A stretch of 22,366 nt of DNA from Candidatus Kerfeldbacteria bacterium (lineage in GTDB: Bacteria > Patescibacteriota > Patescibacteriia > SBBC01 > JACPUP01), in the NCBI GenBank assembly GCA_016192205.1, contig JACPUP010000015.1, positions 1-22,366 on the forward strand, written 5' to 3'. Positions 7,231 to 12,747 of the stretch are shown in pieces (within the stretch, counting starts at the first letter, position 1; each line of letters opens with the position of its first letter). The notes beneath the pieces were generated by a model, which had not been told where the DNA came from, did no database searches, and saw only the letters and a list, made by a program, of their open reading frames with translations. Position numbers and translations under genes: made by a program.

Positions 7231-7252
7231 GTAGCGGTCATCAAGGGACTCT

Positions 7253-8035
7253 ATGCGAACTATCGAACTCATCGATCTGCTGAAGGCGGGCGTCCACTTT
7301 GGCCACCAGCGCAGTCGCTGGAACCCGAAGATGCGCGAGTACATCTTCACCGTCCGCAACGGCATCTGCATCATCGATTTGGAGAAGACCGCTGAAAAGC
7401 TCAAGGTGGCCTTGGCGTTCGTCACGGACCTCCGGGCCAAGGGCGGCACGTTGTTATTCGTCGGCACTAAGCGCCAAGCGCAAGAGATCGTGAAAGCAGC
7501 AGCGACCCAGGCTGGCATGCCGGCAGTCGTCGAGCGCTGGGTCGGCGGTACGTTCACGAACTTTGCCACGGTCTCGAAGATTATCAACAAGCTGACGACG
7601 CTCAAAGCCGACCGGGAAGCCGGGCGCCTGGCCAAGTACACGAAGAAAGAGCGGCTGGTGATCGATCGGGAGATTGAGCGGCTCGAAACCGTGGTTGGCG
7701 GCATCGAGCAGTTGAAGAAACTGCCGGAGGCACTGTTCGTCGTCGACGTGAAGAACGAACGAACCGCAGTCAAGGAAGCGCAGAAGGTCGGGATTCCCAT
7801 CGTCGCGCTCGTGGACACGAACACGAATCCGGACGGTATTGCCTACCCGATTCCGGCCAACGATGATGCCACGAAGTCCATCCAGCTCATCTGTGACTAC
7901 TTGGTCGAGGCACTCGCCGACGGTGCGCAGGAGGCGGAGACGCGAGCAGCCAAGGAGGCTGCGCAAGCGAAAGCAGCGGAGGGAAGAGCGTCTGACACCC
8001 CTGCCGAGCTCGAACCCAAGCAGTCAACCGTATGA
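7253..8035 (+). CDS. rpsB: 30S ribosomal protein uS2
   Basis: A 260-residue uS2. Family landmarks: LLKAGVHFGHQRSRWNPKM near the N-terminus, IFTVRNGICIIDLEKT, GTKRQAQEIV, RWVGGTFTNF, and the C-terminal PIVALVDTNTNPDGIAYPIPANDDA block. A coiled-coil region (about 100-155) carries ERLVIDREIERLE. An Ala/Glu-rich tail of about 35 residues follows the conserved core. The start follows AAGGGA by 5 nt. The stop overlaps the tsf ATG by 4 bp (ATGA), the standard rpsB-tsf pairing. Confidence 0.97.
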   Translation: MRTIELIDLLKAGVHFGHQRSRWNPKMREYIFTVRNGICIIDLEKTAEKLKVALAFVTDLRAKGGTLLFVGTKRQAQEIVKAAATQAGMPAVVERWVGGTFTNFATVSKIINKLTTLKADREAGRLAKYTKKERLVIDREIERLETVVGGIEQLKKLPEALFVVDVKNERTAVKEAQKVGIPIVALVDTNTNPDGIAYPIPANDDATKSIQLICDYLVEALADGAQEAETRAAKEAAQAKAAEGRASDTPAELEPKQSTV

Positions 8036-8625
8036 CCATCTCCGCTGACCAAGTCCGTACGCTCCGCGAACAGACCGGTGCCGGCGTCTTGGATGCGAAG
8101 AAGGCGTTGACCGCGGCCGCAGGCGATCTCGACAAGGCGATTGCGTTGCTCCGCAAACAGGGACAGCAGGTCCAGGCGAAAAAGGCCAGTCGCGAAACGC
8201 GGGAGGGGTACATCGAAACGTACGTCCACGGCAACCACCGCGTTGGCGTCGTCGTTGCCGTGCGCTGCGAGACAGATTTCGTTGCTCGGAATACGGAGTT
8301 TCAGACGTTCGTTCACGAAGTCGCGCTCCAAGTCGCTGCGACGAACCCCCAGTACGTTTCGCCCGACGATGTCCCGGCCGACGTGGTCGCGCGCGAACGA
8401 GCCATCGCGGCGGAACAGGTGAAGGGCAAACCGGCGAACATGGTCGACACGATTGTCGACGGCAAACTCGGGAAGTTCTACGCCGAGGTATGCTTACTAA
8501 AGCAACCGTCCATCCGCGACGACTCCCGAACCATCGAGGAGCTCCTGCGCGACCTGGTGGCGAAAGTTGGCGAGAAGGTGACGATTGCGCGCTTCGCCCG
8601 CTTGAGCCTTGACGATGCGACGTAG
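8032..8625 (+). CDS. tsf: Elongation factor Ts (short form)
   Basis: A 197-residue EF-Ts, the nucleotide exchange factor for EF-Tu. The N-terminal UBA-like domain (1-about 50, VRTLREQTGAGVLDAKKAL) is followed by the core with the TDFVARN motif that inserts at the EF-Tu nucleotide site. E. coli EF-Ts is 283 residues; this one has a single core subdomain as in Thermus and many Patescibacteria. It is translationally coupled to rpsB and followed after 3 bp by the TPR gene. Confidence 0.96.
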   Translation: MTISADQVRTLREQTGAGVLDAKKALTAAAGDLDKAIALLRKQGQQVQAKKASRETREGYIETYVHGNHRVGVVVAVRCETDFVARNTEFQTFVHEVALQVAATNPQYVSPDDVPADVVARERAIAAEQVKGKPANMVDTIVDGKLGKFYAEVCLLKQPSIRDDSRTIEELLRDLVAKVGEKVTIARFARLSLDDAT

Positions 8626-8628
8626 GCC

Positions 8629-9519
8629 ATGCTCCTCGACCTGATTCTCGCCGCGACCATCTTCTTGTCCGCAGTCGTCTTCTTCGCTTTCGTCGGACGG
8701 AAGCTCGCGCTGCTGAGCGGCGTTGACGTGAAGGCGGTGCCGGATCGGAAGTCAGACGTCGTGAAAGAGCAGCTCATTGAAGAGCGGTTCGCGCGCGGCA
8801 CGCGGGAGACCTTCCGTTGGATCCAGCGCTGGTTGCATCCGGTGGCCGCTGCACTGCGCACGCAGTACCAACGCCTGGTCGGCCGCCTGAAGACCCTCGA
8901 AGAGCAATATTCGTTGCCGACCGACCGCCGCCGCGCTGACGAATCGGGCAAAGCGAAAGTGACGCAGCTCCTGGGCCAGGCGCGCGGCTACCTAGAAGAT
9001 GAGCAGCTGACTGAGGCCGAACAGAAGTGCATCGAGGCCATCAGCATCAACCAGTACGAGCGGTCCGCCTACCGGCTCCTGGCCGACATCTATTGGGAGA
9101 GGAAGGATTACGCGCACGCGAAAGAGGTGTACGAGTTTCTGTTGAAGCTCAATACGGATGATTCTGAAGCGCACGTGGGCCTAGGTCGTATTGCTGCCGG
9201 GGCTGGAGAGTACGCAACGGCAGAGAGCGAGTTCAAGCGCTCACTCGAGCTCTCCGATCAGGCCTCGGTCCACCTTGAGCTCGCAGAAGTCTACGCGCGG
9301 TTGGGAGATCGGCAGCGAGCGCTGGCCGCGACCCAGGACGCGCTCACGCTCGATCCGCGCAATCCCAAAACCCTCGACTACTTCTTTGCCCTGGCCGTGG
9401 AGTGCGGTGAGCGGGCCTTGGCCGATGACGCGTATGCGCGGCTTGAGGAAGTGAACCCGGAAAACCAGAAGTTGCCCGAGCTCTCCGCCCAACTTGAACA
9501 AATGGGCAAAACACGCTAG
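8629..9519 (+). CDS. Membrane-anchored TPR protein
   Basis: A 296-residue protein. Residues about 3-28 form an N-terminal membrane helix, then a charged coiled-coil-like linker (about 45-100), then roughly five tetratricopeptide repeats (about 108-285), with the pattern visible in AEQKCIEAISINQYERSAYRLLADIYWERKDYAHA-type segments broken at conserved A/G/Y/P positions. Likely a scaffold on the cytoplasmic face of the membrane; partner unknown. Its ATG is 3 bp after tsf, so it is the third gene of the rpsB operon and the last before the tRNA cluster. Confidence 0.85.
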   Translation: MLLDLILAATIFLSAVVFFAFVGRKLALLSGVDVKAVPDRKSDVVKEQLIEERFARGTRETFRWIQRWLHPVAAALRTQYQRLVGRLKTLEEQYSLPTDRRRADESGKAKVTQLLGQARGYLEDEQLTEAEQKCIEAISINQYERSAYRLLADIYWERKDYAHAKEVYEFLLKLNTDDSEAHVGLGRIAAGAGEYATAESEFKRSLELSDQASVHLELAEVYARLGDRQRALAATQDALTLDPRNPKTLDYFFALAVECGERALADDAYARLEEVNPENQKLPELSAQLEQMGKTR

Positions 9520-9544
9520 GCTCGACGCTGCGCTCCTTCCACGC

Positions 9545-9620
9545 GCCGATGTAGCTCAGCTGGTAGAGCAACTCCATGGTAAGGAGTAGGTCCGCGGTTC
9601 AAATCCGCGCATCGGCTCCA
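9545..9620 (+). tRNA. tRNA-Thr (GGT anticodon)
   Basis: A full cloverleaf: acceptor GCCGATG/CATCGGC, D-stem GCTC/GAGC, anticodon stem ACTCC/GGAGT with loop ATGGTAA (anticodon GGT, codon ACC/ACU), T-stem CGCGG/CCGCG with loop TTCAAAT, discriminator T and encoded CCA. 76 nt. Confidence 0.96.
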
Positions 9621-9628
9621 GCGTTCGT

Positions 9629-9806
9629 GGGTCGGTACCCCAGCGGTCAACGGGGCCTGACTGCCACCGCCGATGGCGGGGTGCCGCCCGCGCGGCATAC
9701 ATCAGGTAACCCTCGGCCTTCGTAGGTTTTTGGCCTCCGTCCCGCCGAAGAGCGGGACTTCGGCTGACCAGCCGCAGTTCGAACGGAGGCTGGCGAATCC
9801 GACCCA
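9629..9806 (+). pseudogene. Interrupted tRNA-Tyr-like gene
   Basis: A 178-bp locus with a tRNA-Tyr body broken by insertions. The 5' GGGTCGG (9629-9635) pairs perfectly with CCGACCC (9799-9805). Bases 9642-9663 are identical over 22 bp to the intact tRNA-Tyr just downstream, covering the D-arm and the 5' anticodon arm; 9713-9728 match 16 bp of its variable arm. A 34-nt GC-rich insert (9664-9697, two small hairpins) sits after the third anticodon-loop base; removing it would leave loop CTGTACA, i.e. anticodon GTA. A second insert with two hairpins (9739-9758 and 9761-9774) disrupts the T-arm, which cannot be closed convincingly. Decayed duplicate or unusual intron-bearing tRNA. Confidence 0.55.
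9739..9774 (+). repeat. Paired palindromic hairpins
   Basis: GTCCCGC (9739-9745) pairs with GCGGGAC (9752-9758), and CGGCT (9761-9765) pairs with AGCCG (9770-9774). They interrupt the T-arm of the tRNA-Tyr-like locus. The first resembles the hairpin at 20529-20549 (both contain GTCCCGCC...GGGAC), suggesting a dispersed short palindromic element. Confidence 0.6.
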
Positions 9807-9819
9807 TCGTCCTAGCCCC

Positions 9820-9903
9820 GGGCGGATACCCAAGCGGTCAACGGGGCCTGACTGTAAATCAGGTGGCCTTCGGCCTTCGTAGGTTCGAATCCTACTCCGC
9901 CCA
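9820..9903 (+). tRNA. tRNA-Tyr (GTA anticodon)
   Basis: Type II tRNA: acceptor GGGCGGA/TCCGCCC, D-stem CCC/GGG, anticodon stem CCTGA/TCAGG with loop CTGTAAA (GTA, Tyr), long variable arm TGGCCTTCGGCCTTC, T-arm GTAGG-TTCGAAT-CCTAC, discriminator A. No CCA is encoded, unlike the tRNA-Thr and tRNA-Trp genes here, so a CCA-adding enzyme must complete it. Confidence 0.96.
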
Positions 9904-9933
9904 GGGCTGGGACGTGACGATTTCAACCAGCCT

Positions 9934-10269
9934 ATGCTTCTTAGAGAATCCGAGTTCGTCAAAATTCGAGTGGCCGTGCCGGTTCCGCAGGCTGATGAAA
10001 TCCGTCGCGTCCTCAACGAGGCTGGCGCGAGCCGTCAGGGGAACTACGAGTTTGCCTCGGGCTCGGCTCGCATCGTCGGTCGCTTCCGTCCGCGGGCCGG
10101 TGCTCAACCCGCCATCGGCCGGGTCGGTCAGATCGAGGAGGTCGAGGAGGAAGTCATCGAGACTCTCTGTCATCGCGATATGGTGGCCGCGGTCGTCGCC
10201 GCCGTTCGGAAGGCCCATCCGTATGAGGAGCCGCCGATTGACATCATCCCGCGGCTTGAGGTTGACTGA
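9934..10269 (+). CDS. Stand-alone NIF3/YqfO C-terminal-like domain
   Basis: A 111-residue protein resembling the PII/CutA-like insert domain of NIF3-family (YqfO/DUF34) proteins, without the metal-binding NIF3 core. Seen: KIRVAVPVPQADEIRRVLNEAGA, then GNYEFAS, VGRFRPRAGAQPAIGRVGQIEEVEEEVIET, and the ending KAHPYEEPPIDI. Such single-domain forms occur in several bacteria; function unknown, possibly a small ligand-binding or trimeric sensor. The start may be the ATG at 9934 or slightly downstream; conserved similarity begins near residue 8. It is embedded between tRNA-Tyr and tRNA-Thr and is likely co-transcribed with them. Confidence 0.82.
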   Translation: MLLRESEFVKIRVAVPVPQADEIRRVLNEAGASRQGNYEFASGSARIVGRFRPRAGAQPAIGRVGQIEEVEEEVIETLCHRDMVAAVVAAVRKAHPYEEPPIDIIPRLEVD

Positions 10270-10281
10270 CCGTGAGCCCTC

Positions 10282-10357
10282 GCCGAGGTAGCTCAACTGG
10301 CAGAGCAGCGCTTTTGTAAAGCGCCGGTTGGAGGTTCGACTCCTCTCCTCGGCTCCA
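10282..10357 (+). tRNA. tRNA-Thr (TGT anticodon)
   Basis: Acceptor GCCGAGG/CCTCGGC, D-stem GCTC/GAGC, anticodon stem GCGCT/AGCGC with loop TTTGTAA (TGT, Thr, codon ACA), T-stem GGAGG/CCTCT with loop TTCGACT, discriminator T and encoded CCA. Confidence 0.96.
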
Positions 10358-10385
10358 AGAACGTTCTCCAGTGCGTCGTCCCCGT

Positions 10386-10414
10386 AGGCTGGCGAATCCC
10401 TGCCTGCGGGCAGG
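10386..10414 (+). repeat. Short palindromic element copy
   Basis: AGGCTGGCGAATCC (10386-10399) is identical to 9787-9800 in the tRNA-Tyr-like locus. Here it runs into a hairpin CCTGCC-TGCG-GGCAGG (10399-10414). It is probably a copy of a dispersed intergenic element. Confidence 0.5.
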
Positions 10415-10442
10415 CACGCGACCGCTGGCTCCAGCAAGGAAG

Positions 10443-10470
10443 TTGCAAGTGACAAATGACAAGTGACAAG
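10443..10470 (+). repeat. TGACAAR heptamer array, left copy
   Basis: Units TTGCAAG, TGACAAA, TGACAAG, TGACAAG. The last three (10450-10470) form a 21-bp inverted repeat with the right array at 10860-10880; in RNA, 20 of 21 positions pair when one G-U is counted. The two arrays bracket the decayed four-helix-bundle ORF. Confidence 0.85.
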
Positions 10471-10516
10471 TTGGCGGTTGCCGTGAGGTCTTGTGCCACC
10501 CGAACGAGAGATGTAA

Positions 10517-10849
10517 CTTCGCACCTTTCCATTCAGTCTCGAAATACTCAAGCTCATCGAGGACTTTCCGTGATCGGCAGTGAATGTCATTATAGTTCGA
10601 CAACTAGTCCGATCGGCGACCTCAATTGGCGCGAACGTCGTTGAAGCTCAAGGCGGAGCTTCGAGGCAGGAGTTTGTTCGATACATCGGTATCGCCCGTA
10701 AGTCCGCGTACGAATCTCGCTACTGGCTTCGACTGTTACAAACGAGGGACCCGAGCTATGGTAGTATCCCAATGTTGATCGTCGAATGCCACCAACTGTG
10801 TAAGATACTTTCGGCGATAATCCTTCCTACCCGGAAGAATAACGAATAG
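10517..10849 (+). pseudogene. Four-helix-bundle (23S rRNA IVP/S23) ORF, broken
   Basis: The frame from 10517 encodes a protein of the 23S rRNA intervening-sequence/S23 four-helix-bundle family (Pfam PF05635-like, related to Avd of diversity-generating retroelements). Helix 1 reads FSLEILKLIEDFP, then an in-frame TGA (10571-10573), then the hallmark RSATSIGANVVEAQGGASRQEFVRYIGIARKSA region, YWLRLL and a last helix ECHQLCKILSAII. TGA could be a CGA-to-TGA change. A further in-frame TAA at 10514 with no start codon in between, and an RDVT-like match in another frame just upstream, suggest a frameshift too. GTG 10580 could start an 89-residue remnant lacking helix 1. The region is visibly more AT-rich than its neighbours. 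Confidence 0.75.
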
Positions 10850-10859
10850 CTTTTCATCA

Positions 10860-10880
10860 TTTGTCACTTGTCACTTGTCA
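10860..10880 (-). repeat. TGACAAR heptamer array, right copy (inverted)
   Basis: Plus-strand units TTTGTCA, CTTGTCA, CTTGTCA, i.e. three TGACAAR units on the minus strand. It starts 10 bp after the stop of the four-helix-bundle ORF and ends 10 bp before the rpmG ATG. Confidence 0.85.
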
Positions 10881-10890
10881 TTGAGTTCCT

Positions 10891-11052
10891 ATGTCCCAAG
10901 ACAACCTCATCGCCCTGTCGTGCAGCGAATGCAAGCGGATCAACTACCATTCCAAGCGGAACAAGAAGAAGGTCAAAGAGAAGGTTTCGTTGAAGAAATA
11001 CTGCCCGTGGTGTGGGAAGCACACGCTCCACAAAGAGGCCAAGCTCAAATAA
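10891..11052 (+). CDS. rpmG: 50S ribosomal protein bL33
   Basis: A 53-residue bL33 of the zinc type. Ligand pairs are C11-S-E-C14 and C38-P-W-C41, with the family core CKRINYHSKRNKKKVKEK followed by LKKYCPWCGKHTLHKEAK. Stop TAA at 11050-11052. The ATG is the only suitable start and lies 10 bp after the inverted heptamer array with no clear Shine-Dalgarno. The next gene begins 1 bp after the stop. Its place between tRNA-Thr and tRNA-Trp fits the common bacterial tRNA-rpmG-trpT neighbourhood. Confidence 0.93.
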   Translation: MSQDNLIALSCSECKRINYHSKRNKKKVKEKVSLKKYCPWCGKHTLHKEAKLK

Positions 11053-11053
11053 C

Positions 11054-11479
11054 ATGGCCGGCGATGTCGTACTCCAACGCGAGACGTTTCGCACCGGCGC
11101 GAGCTGGCTGGTCAAGAACGACTATCTCATCCGGATGGGCCTCGGCCCCTGGGCGAATGAAGACGACGGCCTGGAAGAAGCGCAGTTTATGAACCGGCAG
11201 TTCCAGGAGCTCAAGCGGATCCTGCCGGAGGGAAAGCTTGTGAGCGCCATCGTCGACCTCAAGAATATCGAGCGTTGGGACAACGCGCATCTCTCCATGC
11301 TCCAGATCTATGCGCAAATGACCAAGGACCCGGTCACGCGGCGTGTGGCGATCGTGCACGCCACCGGAATGCAGAAAGTGCTCATCGTGCCGCTCATCAA
11401 GATGGTCGTGCACAACCGCAACAAGATTGACTTCTTCGACGATCTCGGTCAGGCTGAAGCCTGGGTCGCGGCGGACTGA
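11054..11479 (+). CDS. SpoIIAA/STAS-like small protein
   Basis: A 141-residue soluble protein. The C-terminal two thirds resemble the SpoIIAA-like/STAS fold: a beta strand LVSAIVDLKNIERWD, helix, strand RRVAIVHATGMQKVLIVPLIK, and a terminal KIDFFDDLGQAEAWV that matches the family's end (F-D-...-A-W). No phosphorylatable Ser consensus is obvious. Role unknown. ATG at 11054 is 1 bp after the rpmG stop; upstream in-frame codons lie inside rpmG, so this start is chosen. Confidence 0.65.
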   Translation: MAGDVVLQRETFRTGASWLVKNDYLIRMGLGPWANEDDGLEEAQFMNRQFQELKRILPEGKLVSAIVDLKNIERWDNAHLSMLQIYAQMTKDPVTRRVAIVHATGMQKVLIVPLIKMVVHNRNKIDFFDDLGQAEAWVAAD

Positions 11480-11491
11480 CGCTCCGCTGTC

Positions 11492-11650
11492 GGGGGTTTA
11501 GTTCAATGGTAGAACGCAGGTCTCAAAATCCCGCACCAATGCTGGGGATGTCGTCCAATGGCTAGGACTCTGGTCTCCAAAACCAGGTATGAAGGTTCGA
11601 GTCCTTCCGTCCCCGCCACTGGTGCGGGACGATTCCTACAACCCCCGCCA
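11492..11650 (+). other. Split tRNA-like halves enclosing tRNA-Trp
   Basis: The 5' half (11492-11528) has acceptor GGGGGTT, D-arm GTTC-AATGGTA-GAAC and an anticodon-side segment GCAGGTCTCAAAA. The 3' half (11630-11650) has CGATT-CCTAC, AACCCCC (perfect partner of GGGGGTT), discriminator G and CCA. Between them a perfect 10-bp inverted repeat, TCCCGCACCA (11529-11538) and TGGTGCGGGA (11620-11629), tightly brackets an intact tRNA-Trp. The missing middle (3' anticodon stem, variable loop, 5' T-stem) means no normal cloverleaf forms. A G73-type tRNA-Trp origin of the outer halves is plausible but unproven. Confidence 0.6.
11544..11618 (+). tRNA. tRNA-Trp (CCA anticodon)
   Basis: Acceptor GGGGATG/CGTCCCC (one T-G pair), D-stem GTCC/GGAC, anticodon stem CTGGT/ACCAG with loop CTCCAAA (CCA, Trp), T-stem GAAGG/CCTTC with loop TTCGAGT, discriminator G (a tRNA-Trp identity base) and encoded CCA. 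It sits inside the 10-bp inverted repeat 11529-11538/11620-11629. Confidence 0.95.
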
Positions 11651-11691
11651 CGGGAGCGGGCAAGGGAAACCCCATCCCCGCTGCCGCACTG

Positions 11692-11700
11692 TGCTATAGT
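11692..11700 (+). promoter_or_regulatory. Extended -10 promoter of the DUF378 gene
   Basis: TG-C-TATAGT with the hexamer at 11695-11700; no clear -35. The leader would be about 37 nt. Confidence 0.55.
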
Positions 11701-11743
11701 TCAGTTAGTGTTGTCCACAACGTGTGAAAGGGGGTGAGCGAGA

Positions 11744-11962
11744 ATGAAAATGAACGCCCTCGACTGGATCTCGATGATTCTCCTGGTCATCGGCGGGCTC
11801 AACTGGGGTTTGGTCGGTTTCTTCGAGTACGACCTGGTGGCAGAAATTTTCGGCGCTGGCTCAACCGGCGCGAAGATTGTTTACGACCTGGTCGGGATTG
11901 CAGCGCTGTACTCCATTTTTGGTGCAGCCAAAATGGGCCGGAAGTCCCAACCGGCGATGTAG
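11744..11962 (+). CDS. DUF378 two-helix membrane protein
   Basis: A 72-residue YuzA-like DUF378 protein. Two membrane helices (about 6-27 and 42-62) flank the family motif GGLNWGLVGFFEYDLV; the second helix follows AKIVYDLVGIAALYSIF. Function unknown in the family. A Shine-Dalgarno (AGGGGGTGAG) lies about 8 nt upstream of the ATG, one of the few clear ones in the window. It is monocistronic: own promoter upstream, terminator at 11986-12021. Confidence 0.9.
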   Translation: MKMNALDWISMILLVIGGLNWGLVGFFEYDLVAEIFGAGSTGAKIVYDLVGIAALYSIFGAAKMGRKSQPAM

Positions 11963-11985
11963 TCGCATTTCCGTACCGAAAGGAA

Positions 11986-12021
11986 ACGGTCCGGGTCGCG
12001 TGCCGGATCGTTTTCGTTTTT
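11986..12021 (+). terminator. Rho-independent terminator after DUF378
   Basis: A 9-bp stem (ACGGTCCGG 11986-11994 with CCGGATCGT 12003-12011, one G-T pair), 8-nt loop, then TTTTCGTTTTT. It ends 12 bp before the next extended -10. Confidence 0.85.
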
Positions 12022-12030
12022 CTCCGACGG

Positions 12031-12039
12031 TGGTACACT
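12031..12039 (+). promoter_or_regulatory. Extended -10 promoter of the K+ channel gene
   Basis: TG-G-TACACT, hexamer 12034-12039, 17 nt before the ATG at 12057, immediately after the upstream terminator. Confidence 0.5.
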
Positions 12040-12056
12040 CGCTGTGGAGGAAACGC

Positions 12057-12740
12057 ATGCCCCGTCGCGCGCTGACAACTCGCTCCACCATTTCGCAAGA
12101 TTTCGCCATGGTTGCGCTGGCGCTCGTGAGCGTCATGCTCTTGCTGTTTGAGGTCACGGCCGAGTTTACGGTGCAACAGCTCCGGGTGATCGAGGCGTTC
12201 GACGTCACCATTGCCCTCGTGTTCCTGTCCGAGTACATCGTCAGTGTGGTGCGCTCGCGCGACCGCTGGCGCTACGCCTGGACGCACTGGTACGAGCTCC
12301 TGGCGGCCATCCCGATTACAAGTCAGACCACGCAGCTGCTCCGCGGGCTCCGGCTGTTCCGGCTCGTGCGCATCCTCCGCGTGGTGCGGCTGGCAGCGCG
12401 GTTTGCAATCCTCTACCGGCAGGCTCGACAGTTCGCCCAGCACACGCGAATGGTGGCCATCCTCCTCATCTCGCTGTTGATGCTCTTCTTGAGCGCAGCG
12501 ATTTTTTACCTGCTGGAGGCGAACAGCAATCCGCACGTCACCACGTTTTTTGACGGGATGTGGTGGGCGCTCGTGACCATCACGACCGTTGGGTATGGCG
12601 ACGTGGTGCCCATGACTGGCGCTGGCCGCGTCGTCGCCGTGCTCCTCATGCTCTTCGGTATCGCCATCCTCGGGACGTTGACCGCTGGCATTGCTTCGTA
12701 CGTCTGGCACGCGAAAGAGCGGTCGCGACGGAAGCGGTGA
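12057..12740 (+). CDS. Voltage-gated (Kv-type) potassium channel
   Basis: A 227-residue six-helix channel subunit, expected to act as a tetramer in the plasma membrane. S1 is about 17-35 and S2 about 47-66 (ending in Arg/Asp-rich RSRDR). S4 is at 96-116, with Arg/Lys at nearly every third position (RLFRLVRILRVVRLAAR). S5 is about 132-153, the pore helix is WWALVTIT, the selectivity filter is TTVGYGD (176-182), and S6 is about 192-213. No cytoplasmic RCK domain is present. The ATG at 12057 is chosen over earlier in-frame ATGs because GGAGG lies 6 nt upstream and the promoter falls between them. Confidence 0.93.
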   Translation: MPRRALTTRSTISQDFAMVALALVSVMLLLFEVTAEFTVQQLRVIEAFDVTIALVFLSEYIVSVVRSRDRWRYAWTHWYELLAAIPITSQTTQLLRGLRLFRLVRILRVVRLAARFAILYRQARQFAQHTRMVAILLISLLMLFLSAAIFYLLEANSNPHVTTFFDGMWWALVTITTVGYGDVVPMTGAGRVVAVLLMLFGIAILGTLTAGIASYVWHAKERSRRKR

Positions 12741-12747
12741 AGGTCCT

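Larger units (their letters stand above)
6989..7252. other. Divergent rpmE/rpsB intergenic region
   Basis: Contains no gene. Together with the rpmE promoter (6960-6988) it fills the gap between the divergently transcribed rpmE and rpsB. It holds two degenerate heptamer arrays (7021-7041 and 7061-7088), the rpsB promoter (7098-7126) and a roughly 120-nt structured rpsB leader. Confidence 0.7.

Noticed and set aside
10571..10573. TGA in the four-helix-bundle ORF as evidence of UGA recoding
   Set aside because: TGA ends rpsB, prfA, prmC, tkt, the isomerase and the ROK gene in this window, so UGA is a real stop; a nonsense mutation is simpler.
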